From the NCBI GenBank assembly GCA_900556665.1, contig USPX01000102.1:1-7300 (forward strand): a stretch of 7,300 bases of DNA, read 5' to 3'. Made by a program: the position numbers and the translations under genes. Source of the stretch: an uncultured Eubacteriales bacterium (GTDB taxonomy: Bacteria; Bacillota_A; Clostridia; Lachnospirales; Cellulosilyticaceae). A model generated the notes under the pieces. It searched no databases and was not told the origin of the DNA. It worked only from the letters and a program-made list of their open reading frames with translations. Within the stretch, counting starts at the first letter, position 1, and each line of letters opens with the position of its first letter. Positions 1 to 5,400 of the stretch are shown here, piece by piece.

Positions 1-98
1 GCAGTGAGGCTGAACCAACTCAATGTCATAGACGCTTGGTGGCAGAGTATATTAAGCAGTGTTTACCAGAACAGGAAATTCAAATTATACATTTATAA
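1..98 (+). CDS. DUF488 family protein, C-terminal fragment
   Basis: Reading from base 3, an open frame enters from the left edge and stops at TAA 96-98, giving 31 residues. They include the stretch CHRRLVAEYI, the conserved C-terminal signature of DUF488 proteins, where a Cys-His-Arg cluster follows an acidic 'CAE'-type strand. DUF488 proteins are small alpha/beta proteins of unproven biochemistry, often found near DNA- or RNA-processing and conflict genes. Only the last quarter or less is in the window, so the start and full domain content cannot be judged. The next gene begins 22 bases downstream, so the two are probably co-transcribed. Family assignment rests on the short signature and on the DuOB neighbour. 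Confidence 0.7.
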   Translation, partial: SEAEPTQCHRRLVAEYIKQCLPEQEIQIIHL

Positions 99-105
99 TA
101 GAACT

Positions 106-112
106 AAGGGAG
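106..112 (+). promoter_or_regulatory. Ribosome binding site deciding a TTG start
   Basis: AAGGGAG lies 7 bases before TTG at 120. No in-frame ATG occurs until residue 25, which would remove the first strand of the domain. The site therefore supports TTG as the real start of the dual-OB gene. Confidence 0.7.
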
Positions 113-119
113 AAGAAGT

Positions 120-842
120 TTGATAAAATATATTACTGTTTTAACTAAGTCATGTAAAAATAAGGGGTATTGCGTAGCAGGAATTGATGAGATGACTCAG
201 AGACTGGTTAGGCTGGTATCAGAAGATGTGAATACTCAAGGAGCACTACAAAATGAGCATATTTTATATCCGAGTGGTGCACAAATGCAGATTTTTGATA
301 AGATTGCAGTTGAGGTTACACATAATCAAAATTTATGGTATCAACCTGAGAATTTTGTAGTGAAATCTAATATGTATTTAGGATATAGGGGAAAAGCAAC
401 GTTACCTGAAATTCGCCAAGCGTTAATGCAACCAGAATTTATTTTTTATAATACTGATAAGAGCATACTTCCACAAGATATTCAAAGACAGATGGTAAAA
501 AGTTCTCTACAGTTTGTTGAGGTGCAAACATTAGTATTACGAATTGACAACTACGATGAAAATCGTATTTATGCTAATTTCTTGTATAATAACAGGTGGT
601 ATAATTATTTTAAAATAACAGATTATGAATTAACTAAAAAGTATCACGCTAATATTTTAAGAGAAGGACAAATTACATTACATAATGCAATGATTGTATT
701 TAGTTTAGCTGGTATGTATAGAGATGGAAAACACTACAAACTTGTTGCAAATATTATAGAACAACAATCACATAGAGTGCCTAGGTTAGCACCTACACCA
801 ACATTGATAGAACTTGATTGGGAAGAGGAAATCGAGCTTTAA
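120..842 (+). CDS. Dual OB-containing domain (DuOB) protein
   Basis: A 240-residue protein starting at TTG with a well-placed AAGGGAG. The N-terminal half has the pattern I recognise for dual-OB proteins: a first strand (YITVLTKS, residues 4-11), then KNKGYCVAGID (13-23), then RLVRLVS (28-34), and a YQPEN motif at 74-78. A second beta-rich segment (about 128-205) would be the other OB barrel. The tail is acidic (DWEEEIEL). OB folds bind nucleic acid, and the family is thought to accompany DUF488 and other conflict-system proteins; no catalytic residues are apparent. It follows the DUF488 fragment by 22 bases, and that conserved partnership supports both calls. No membrane segment or signal peptide is seen. 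Its precise role is unknown. Confidence 0.7.
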   Translation: MIKYITVLTKSCKNKGYCVAGIDEMTQRLVRLVSEDVNTQGALQNEHILYPSGAQMQIFDKIAVEVTHNQNLWYQPENFVVKSNMYLGYRGKATLPEIRQALMQPEFIFYNTDKSILPQDIQRQMVKSSLQFVEVQTLVLRIDNYDENRIYANFLYNNRWYNYFKITDYELTKKYHANILREGQITLHNAMIVFSLAGMYRDGKHYKLVANIIEQQSHRVPRLAPTPTLIELDWEEEIEL

Positions 843-900
843 TACAAATGCTACTATTTATTATTTTTATCGGGATATATTTAAGTACAATTAAAAGCAC

Positions 901-923
901 TTCACTTTTTAATTTTTAGTGAA
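901..923 (+). other. Weak hairpin downstream of the DuOB gene
   Basis: TTCACT (901-906) can pair with AGTGAA (918-923) across an 11-base AT loop. There is no T-run after it, so it is at best a poor terminator. It lies between the DuOB stop and the region where similarity between the two RNA copies begins (925 here, 6945 in the second copy). Confidence 0.25.
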
Positions 924-1260
924 ATAGGGAAAGAAGTTTCTTTTATATTAATGTAGGGATTTTCATTTTTCATAACATATATAAAGGTGTAGAGACAACA
1001 CCAATACCGAAACAGCAATGCTAGAAGGCTTACTCATACCCCAATGGCGCGATATCTAACGCATTTAAGGTGAGCACTATCATAACCAATGGCAGCGATG
1101 ATGCTTAAACAGCTCAGTTTAGTCCGGTCATGGTGAAGATTTCTACACCAACCAAAAACAAATTGATTTAAAACAGATGGCCTTAATCACTTGGAGGAAT
1201 CCAAACTTTAACAGGGTTTATGATAAGCTTTGTGAGAGCATAACATGTTAGCAAGTGAAA

Positions 1261-1319
1261 AAGGTTAGCCTCCCCCTTCATCTGATCCTTGTAAATAGAT
1301 ATTGCGAAGTAACCTTACC
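1261..1319 (+). repeat. 59-base direct repeat, copy 1
   Basis: Identical to 7242-7300 and in the same orientation, 5981 bases away. It is the most conserved part of the structured RNA and could continue past the right edge of the window, which cuts copy 2. Confidence 0.9.
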
Positions 1320-1477
1320 GATTCTTAAAAAACTATAAAGCATCGGGAGGCTATTTATAGTGGCGTTTTGCTTAGAAGAAGTTTATACAAACTGTAACTA
1401 TTTTTAAGAAGCGTAAGGTAACTAAGCAATAAATAAAGCACAAGGTCAGTAGGAGGCAAACAAATAAAAACAAACAG

Positions 1478-1515
1478 AGCCTGAGAAATGTAGCAATACA
1501 TTTTTCAGGCTTTTT
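1478..1515 (+). terminator. Intrinsic terminator ending the structured RNA
   Basis: AGCCTGAGAAATGTA (1478-1492) pairs over 15 bp, with one G-U, to the arm at 1497-1511 across a GCAA tetraloop. A T-run follows to 1515. No gene precedes it within 600 bases, so it most simply ends the RNA. A near-copy with the same GTAGCAATAC apex sits at 2931-2968. Confidence 0.9.
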
Positions 1516-1571
1516 GCATAAGCAAAAATCTATCAAAATACTAATAAAAACAAATAACAGGAGGTAGCAAG

Positions 1572-2072
1572 ATGGAACAAGTCGTTTATCCCTTAAAAAT
1601 ATTTTTAAAGTTAGGAAAGGATTCAGAAACAGCCTATAATGGTCGGCAAATGATAAGAGAATACAAAGAGTTTTTACAGTTACATACACACACATGGTTT
1701 GGCACAAGCGCTTTGGCATTAGGAATAAATAAGGAAAGAAAAGAAGAATTTATAAGAGCAATAAGGGAAGGACAAGTTGTAGAAATATACTTTGGTATAG
1801 GAAAGGTATATGACGGAATAAATGAAATATACGCTAAAGCAAATGTACTAGAAATCATTACGGGGCGTAGCAAAATCGTTTCACCAGAACCTATACTCAC
1901 GCCCAAACTATGGCAGTTAACATGTCATGAAACTTGGTTTAAGATTGAGGGGCTCATAGAGGTAGGAGAAGAAGACAGGATAGAAAACTTCAAGATTGCT
2001 AGCACAGGGAGCGAATTGAAATGGGTTTGTGAGCGGTCGAGATTGCAATTTGGGTATATTGTGAAAAAGTAA
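1572..2072 (+). CDS. Hypothetical protein, 166 residues, possible PUA/EVE-like fold
   Basis: The ATG at 1572 has an excellent AGGAGGT at 1559-1565, and an intrinsic terminator follows the stop, so this is a real gene with its own 3' end. I do not recognise the family. The middle (residues 40-95) reads as G-T-S-x-A-L-x-L-G-I, then a helix, then REGQVVEIYFGIGKV and later KANVLEI. This order of 'GQxVxIYF' strand followed by 'KAxVxEI' strand is loosely like PUA/EVE/ASCH-type barrels that read modified bases, but it is only a resemblance. The C-terminal part has a TWFKIEGL segment (121-128) and several aromatic residues. No signal peptide or membrane helix is seen. It begins 57 bases after the RNA's terminator; the only promoter candidate between them (TTGCAT 1514-1519, TACTAA 1539-1544) is weak, so read-through from the RNA is possible. 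Confidence 0.8.
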   Translation: MEQVVYPLKIFLKLGKDSETAYNGRQMIREYKEFLQLHTHTWFGTSALALGINKERKEEFIRAIREGQVVEIYFGIGKVYDGINEIYAKANVLEIITGRSKIVSPEPILTPKLWQLTCHETWFKIEGLIEVGEEDRIENFKIASTGSELKWVCERSRLQFGYIVKK

Positions 2073-2098
2073 AAAGCTTATAGATTTATAAAAAATTG

Positions 2099-2143
2099 AG
2101 ACCATATACTAGATGATTTAGGAAGCTAGTATATGGTCTTTTT
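2099..2143 (+). terminator. Intrinsic terminator after the 166-residue gene
   Basis: AGACCATATACTAG (2099-2112) is perfectly complementary to CTAGTATATGGTCT (2126-2139): 14 bp with a 13-base loop, followed by a T-run to 2143. It separates the 166-residue gene from the secreted-protein gene. Confidence 0.92.
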
Positions 2144-2172
2144 ACATAAAGGAAGAAAAACATATTTTTTAT

Positions 2173-2202
2173 ATGACAAGCGTAAATATAGAGGTAGATA
2201 AT
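2173..2202 (+). promoter_or_regulatory. Sigma-A-type promoter for the stalk-domain gene
   Basis: ATGACA (2173-2178, 5 of 6 to TTGACA) and GATAAT (2197-2202, 5 of 6 to TATAAT) are 18 bases apart. They lie between a strong terminator and the next start codon, where a promoter is needed. Confidence 0.5.
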
Positions 2203-2234
2203 AATATGAGGATATATATAGAGGGGGATTACTT

Positions 2235-2912
2235 ATGAAACATAGAAAGTATCTATTAATGGGTTTAGTGATTGTAGGAACTAGTTATTCTATAGGCGCA
2301 GCAACAGGAACAAAGATTACGGCGATGCTTAAAAATCAAGGCATGATTGTAAATGGCAGTTCAATAAATAAGCAAGTTATCCTGTATAAGGACACTACTT
2401 ATTTACCGCTAAGGCAAATAGGAGAAATGTTAAATGTAGCTGTAGATTATAAAAATGGACAAATTATCTTAGGAAAATCAAATAGCGTACAGGTTCAAAA
2501 AGCTGATGAAATAAAGTATAAACAATATACAAATGCCAGATTTGGTTTTACTATTTCTTATCCAGATTTTTTAACGACTAAAATTGAACCTGAGAATGGG
2601 GATGGGATTACGCTTTACAATAAAGATAAGACAACTAAGTTAATTACTTGGGGAAGTAATAATGTGTTAGAAGCGACAGCAGCGAGTGAATATAGGGATG
2701 AACTAAAGCGTATAAAAAATATTTTATATAAACAGCAAAAAGGAAATTGGTATGTGATTTCTTGGAAAGAAGGAAGTAATATACATTATAAGAAATGTAT
2801 AATCAACGAAGATACAATGTATGGGTTTGAAGTGCAGTATCCAGAAAGTGAAAAAGATAAATATGATAAGATTATAGAAAAGTTAAATGGTAGCTTTAAA
2901 ATATTAGGATAA
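2235..2912 (+). CDS. Secreted stalk-domain (copper amine oxidase N-like) protein with PsbP-like C-terminus
   Basis: ATG at 2235 follows GAGGGGG (2221-2227). Residues 1-24 form a signal peptide (MKHRKYLL, then GLVIVGTSYSIGAA), so the product is probably exported. Residues 30-82 match the 'copper amine oxidase N-terminal' stalk domain: MIVNGSSINKQVILYKDTTYLPLRQIGEML followed by VDYKNGQIILGKS, with the diagnostic TYLPLR. In other proteins this domain is a cell-surface module, not an oxidase. From about 97, TNARFGFTISYPDFL begins a PsbP-like beta domain often fused to stalk domains in Clostridia. The gene stands alone, with its own promoter and terminator. It looks like an ordinary surface-protein gene between conflict-type genes, and its specific role is unknown. 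Confidence 0.85.
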   Translation: MKHRKYLLMGLVIVGTSYSIGAATGTKITAMLKNQGMIVNGSSINKQVILYKDTTYLPLRQIGEMLNVAVDYKNGQIILGKSNSVQVQKADEIKYKQYTNARFGFTISYPDFLTTKIEPENGDGITLYNKDKTTKLITWGSNNVLEATAASEYRDELKRIKNILYKQQKGNWYVISWKEGSNIHYKKCIINEDTMYGFEVQYPESEKDKYDKIIEKLNGSFKILG

Positions 2913-2930
2913 AAATACATATTGGGATGA

Positions 2931-2968
2931 AGCCTAAGAAGTGTAGCAATACATTTTTTAGGCTTTTT
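2931..2968 (+). terminator. Intrinsic terminator after the stalk-domain gene
   Basis: The arms at 2931-2945 and 2950-2964 pair over 15 bp, including two G-U, around a GCAA loop, followed by T's to 2968. It is the same hairpin as at 1478-1515, with the same GTAGCAATAC apex and three changes in the 5' arm, suggesting duplication. Confidence 0.92.
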
Positions 2969-2986
2969 ATAATGGCTAAAATAAAA

Positions 2987-3002
2987 AATCTAGTTCTAGA
3001 TT
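2987..3002 (+). promoter_or_regulatory. Operator O1, palindrome
   Basis: AATCTAGTTCTAGATT has perfect 7-base arms with a 2-base centre. It is the first of three sites upstream of the half-HsdS gene, and lies just upstream of the -35 element. Confidence 0.65.
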
Positions 3003-3012
3003 TAAAAAAATC

Positions 3013-3044
3013 TTGCAAAAAATCTAGTCCTAAATTAATATAAT
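3013..3044 (+). promoter_or_regulatory. Promoter of the half-HsdS/HsdM operon
   Basis: TTGCAA (3013-3018) pairs with TAATAT (3036-3041) at 17 bases, or with a perfect TATAAT (3039-3044) at 20 bases. Another TATAAT lies at 3047-3052. Operator O2 fills the spacer, O1 is upstream and O3 downstream, so a protein bound here should control access by RNA polymerase. Confidence 0.55.
3021..3036 (+). promoter_or_regulatory. Operator O2, imperfect palindrome
   Basis: AATCTAGTCCTAAATT keeps the left arm exactly and has one mismatch in the right arm (CTAAATT for CTAGATT). It lies between the -35 and -10 elements, 34 bases from O1. Confidence 0.6.
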
Positions 3045-3060
3045 AATATAATTAAGATTA

Positions 3061-3076
3061 AATCTAGTACTAGATT
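3061..3076 (+). promoter_or_regulatory. Operator O3, perfect palindrome
   Basis: AATCTAGTACTAGATT is a perfect 16-base palindrome, 40 bases from O2 and immediately before the ribosome binding site GGGAGGG (3077-3083). A protein bound here would block early elongation. Confidence 0.65.
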
Positions 3077-3087
3077 GGGAGGGTGTA

Positions 3088-3672
3088 ATGAAAGAGGAAG
3101 TTAATGCAGTAGTTGAGACGATGAGTGGTATTCAAGGAAAACCAACAGAAAATCTAGAAGCATTAAAGTATAAGGTATTAAAGTTAAAAGATGTATCAAG
3201 GGATACAGGGATTAATTATGAAGAAGTAGAGGAAGTTAGATACGATAAGGTTATGCCGAAGTATTTATTACGCAAAGGAGATATTCTTTTTAAAGCTAAG
3301 AGTGGAGATAATATTGCAGCAATAGTTGATAGAGATGTAGAAAATTTAGTAGCAACATCACACTTCATTATTATGCGTATTAAAGAGGAATATAAGGATG
3401 AGATTTTACCAGAGTATCTGACAATGTATTTAAATTCAGAGTATGCTCAGGAGTATTTTAAAGCACGTTCAGAGGGTTCAGTATTACCTATTATTAAATT
3501 AAGTACATTAAATGAATTAGAGATTATTGTACCGGATAAGTCAGAGCAACAACGATTATGTGAACTCTATAAATTAATGTTAGAAGAGAAAGTTATTATG
3601 CAAAAACTTATGGCAGCAAGAGAAAAACAAGTAGCTAGTAAATTACGAGAAGCATTAGAAAAGGAGCTTTAA
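3088..3672 (+). CDS. Half-size type I restriction-modification specificity subunit (HsdS-like)
   Basis: A 194-residue protein with a single target-recognition domain, about half the usual HsdS length. Family features: LRKGDILFKAKSGDNIAAIV (61-80), the 'GDIL' strand of HsdS; SHFIIMRI (91-98); then GSVLPIIKLSTLNELEIIVP (130-149) and SEQQRL (152-157), the classic end of a TRD where the dimerisation helix begins. Residues 152-194 are a charged helix, probably the coiled-coil that in half-subunits allows homodimers and a symmetric DNA target. The ATG at 3088 sits just after GGGAGGG. It is followed by the HsdM-like gene after 3 bases, so the order S-M is reversed from the usual M-S. No HsdR is seen. 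It is controlled by the triple-operator promoter. The DNA sequence recognised cannot be inferred. Confidence 0.85.
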   Translation: MKEEVNAVVETMSGIQGKPTENLEALKYKVLKLKDVSRDTGINYEEVEEVRYDKVMPKYLLRKGDILFKAKSGDNIAAIVDRDVENLVATSHFIIMRIKEEYKDEILPEYLTMYLNSEYAQEYFKARSEGSVLPIIKLSTLNELEIIVPDKSEQQRLCELYKLMLEEKVIMQKLMAAREKQVASKLREALEKEL

Positions 3673-3675
3673 AAA

Positions 3676-5031
3676 ATGGGTAGCATACAAAAATCAAGAA
3701 AGAAGTTTACTGCAATTGAAATATTAAGAGGAAAAGTGATTTATTCAGAAATTCCAGAGGTAGTATCTGAAATGCAGACACTACAAAATATAGGAGCTTA
3801 TGGAATTTGTGGATTTGATGAGAAATTAAAGCACTTAGGGATAGATCAAGAGCTTGCTAAGAAGATTTATAGTAAGGATTTAACCAAAGAAGAGTTAAAG
3901 CAAATTATTAATGAATTAAAAGCTAGCTCTAAAATTGGTGATTTATTTACAAATACTGAAAAAGCATTAGATGTGTTAGAAGATGAAGACTTTAAAAGTT
4001 TAAAAGAGGCTATAAGTATCGTAGATTTAGAGGCTATTTTACAGGAGAAAAACGGAAATGTTGAAATGGGTAATCATCTCAAGGAACTCTTAAGTTATTG
4101 CAGTGGGTTTAAAGGCACTAATATATGTGTAGCATCAGAAAGTTTAAGAAAGCTTATTGTAAAAATGAATAGTTTAGAAGCTGCGGAGTCTATTTATAAT
4201 CCAGCTATTGGAGCAGGGATATTAACAATGGAAGTAGCTCAGGCAAATGAAATTCCCTATATCTATGGGTATGAAATGGAGCAAACAGCAGCTAAGTTTT
4301 GCAAAATGTTACTCATTGCTTATGGCCTTGTAGAACAAGCAGTCAATATTCAAGTAGGCAATGTATTTTTACAGGATTTAAAAATGAATAATATAGGACA
4401 CTTTGATAAAGTCGTTTGTGAATTACCATTTGGACTTACATTAACAGAAGAGACGATAGAGCAATTAATAGCATTATATCCAGGCAGATGGTCAAGAACA
4501 TTAGGAGAAATGGCCTATATTTATCATGCTTATGATCGTTTAAATGCAGAAGGAATGGCAAGTCTCATTGTAAGTAATGGGGTACTCTTTAGAGGTGGTG
4601 CAGAAGCTGAAATGCGTCAGAAATTACTTGAGGAAAACTGCATTGCTTGTATTATTCAGCTACCAAATAAAATGTTTACACATACAAGCATTCCAACGGC
4701 ACTTATGATTCTTAAGAAGAATAGAAGTCGTAAGGATGTACTTTTCATGGATTTAACTGGAGAAGTGAATAAGGTTTCAAGACTGGTCACACAGCTTAGT
4801 GAAGAAACAATTCAAAAGGCCTTTGACCTTTATAAGAACTATGAGAATAGTGGGATTTCACGTAGCGTTGCTATTGAAGAAATCTTAAATAATGAGAGCA
4901 ATTTAACTGTAAAACGTTATATTGGTACAGAGGAAAAAGAAGCTGTTGATTTAGATGAAATTAATCAAACCATTACAGCATTAGAACAAGAACTAAGAAT
5001 GCTTCAAGAAAAAATAAAATCAAAACTATAA
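3676..5031 (+). CDS. HsdM-type N6-adenine DNA methyltransferase, motif IV degenerate
   Basis: A 451-residue protein of the HsdM family. The S-adenosylmethionine motif I is NPAIGAG (175-181), and the acidic strand after it is YGYEME (197-202). The typical C-terminal blocks are present: LIVSNGVLFRGGAEAEMRQK (297-316), IIQLPNKMF (326-334), SIPTALMILKKNR (338-350) and NLTVKRY (409-415). Residues 428-450 form a coiled helix. Motif IV, which should read NPPF and hold the target adenine, is ELPFG at 249-253: Asn is replaced by Glu and the first Pro by Leu. The 'YTP' motif before motif I is also not evident (NICVASES, 149-156). The first 130 residues differ from the usual HsdM helical domain. Folding and DNA binding with the half-HsdS are plausible; methylation is doubtful. 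Its ribosome site AAGGAG overlaps the end of the previous gene, so the two are translationally linked. Confidence 0.85.
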   Translation: MGSIQKSRKKFTAIEILRGKVIYSEIPEVVSEMQTLQNIGAYGICGFDEKLKHLGIDQELAKKIYSKDLTKEELKQIINELKASSKIGDLFTNTEKALDVLEDEDFKSLKEAISIVDLEAILQEKNGNVEMGNHLKELLSYCSGFKGTNICVASESLRKLIVKMNSLEAAESIYNPAIGAGILTMEVAQANEIPYIYGYEMEQTAAKFCKMLLIAYGLVEQAVNIQVGNVFLQDLKMNNIGHFDKVVCELPFGLTLTEETIEQLIALYPGRWSRTLGEMAYIYHAYDRLNAEGMASLIVSNGVLFRGGAEAEMRQKLLEENCIACIIQLPNKMFTHTSIPTALMILKKNRSRKDVLFMDLTGEVNKVSRLVTQLSEETIQKAFDLYKNYENSGISRSVAIEEILNNESNLTVKRYIGTEEKEAVDLDEINQTITALEQELRMLQEKIKSKL

Positions 5032-5047
5032 GAGGAAAATAGTTTTT
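5022..5047 (+). terminator. Weak AT-rich hairpin overlapping the end of the HsdM gene
   Basis: AAAACTAT (5022-5029) is complementary to ATAGTTTT (5039-5046) with a 9-base loop and a short T-run. It has only one G-C and one C-G pair among 8, so termination would be partial at best. It overlaps the stop codon. Confidence 0.3.
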
Positions 5048-5195
5048 ATCTGGGGAGGTCTTAATCATAACGACTACTTCTAGTGATATATAGATAATAA
5101 ACAGCTCAAAGCCTTGCAATAGTAATTGATAAAAAGAAGCATGATTCAAATAAAGTTATTAGATATTAAACAGAGATTACTAGGAGGAATGGGGA

Positions 5196-5390
5196 ATGAC
5201 AAAATTATATGTGTGCAAAGAGGTAGTTGAAATCCTTACCGATAAGGGCTGGGTGAAAGCGAGAATACTTGGTTCTCAAAGTCAATTTATACATCCAAAG
5301 AGGACAGAGACAATTATTTTACCTGTAGATGAAAATAAAATGATCTCACCAGTCATGTTAAAAGAGATATTCAAGGTAGCAAAATATTAA
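5196..5390 (+). CDS. HicA-like toxin-fold protein lacking the catalytic histidine
   Basis: A 64-residue protein that aligns along its whole length with the HicA mRNA-interferase pattern: a helix (VVEIL), GW at 18-19, a GS turn at 26-27, QFIHP (30-34), a strand TIILP (39-43), then MISPVMLKEIFKVA (49-62), matching the usual 'elkpGTLrkIlkqA' end. HicA toxins are small dsRBD-fold RNases whose catalytic His follows the GS (GSHH or similar). Here that site is GSQSQF, so His is replaced by Gln and the following position by Ser. It may therefore be inactive, a nucleic-acid binder, or decayed. AGGAGGA (5182-5188) supports the ATG; a nearby ATG at 5189 is out of frame. The next gene follows after 10 bases, in the antitoxin's usual position, but is not HicB-like. 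Confidence 0.7.
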   Translation: MTKLYVCKEVVEILTDKGWVKARILGSQSQFIHPKRTETIILPVDENKMISPVMLKEIFKVAKY

Positions 5391-5400
5391 GGGGAACAAT

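Larger units (their letters stand above)
972..1515 (+). ncRNA. Large structured non-coding RNA, copy 1
   Basis: This region has no supportable ORF but is matched by a second copy at 6963-7300. Identical blocks include TAAGGTGAGCACTATCA, CCAATGGCAGCGA, CAGATGGCCTTA and TAACATGTTA, separated by diverged linkers: the pattern of an RNA, not a decayed gene. Visible helices: GTGTAG (987-992) with CTACAC (1143-1148), kept in copy 2; AAGGC (1025-1029) with GCCTT (1180-1184), kept in copy 2; a hairpin 1191-1204 with a GGAA tetraloop; AAGGTTA (1261-1267) with TAACCTT (1310-1316), extended by CTTC/GAAG; hairpin CTATAAA/TTTATAG (1333-1360), whose loop GGGAGGCTA pairs with TAGCCTCCC (1266-1274); and TTGCTTAG (1368-1375) with CTAAGCAA (1422-1429). 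It probably ends at the terminator at 1478-1515. The 5' end is not defined; similarity starts as far back as 925. I found no match in memory to tmRNA, RNase P, 6S, SRP, T-box or group I/II introns. The large ornate classes (ROOL, GOLLD, OLE, HEARO) remain possible. Confidence 0.75.

Noticed and set aside
972..1320. Group I or group II intron
   Set aside because: I looked for the P/Q/R/S elements of group I introns (AAGATATCTACACC in copy 2 only superficially resembles S) and for a domain V hairpin with AGC triad and GTGYG start of group II. None is convincing, and no split gene flanks the copies.
1451..1492. AGGAGG at 1451-1456 as start of a leader peptide
   Set aside because: The first ATG after it (1488) is 31 bases away, followed directly by TAG, and lies inside the terminator stem.
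972..1515. tmRNA, RNase P RNA, 6S RNA, SRP RNA or T-box leader
   Set aside because: The signature sequences I know for these are missing (no CCA-like end with tag ORF, no GAGGAAAGTCC, no T-box AGGGTGGNACCGCG), and two diverged copies would be unusual.
1372..1719. Minus-strand ORF of 115 residues
   Set aside because: It overlaps the RNA terminator and the 166-residue gene, has no ribosome site in the right place, and its Cys/Leu/Phe-rich translation is typical of the reverse strand of AT-rich sequence.
1634..2105. Minus-strand ORFs of 90 and 62 residues
   Set aside because: Both lie opposite the well-supported 1572-2072 gene and its terminator; no start signals of their own.
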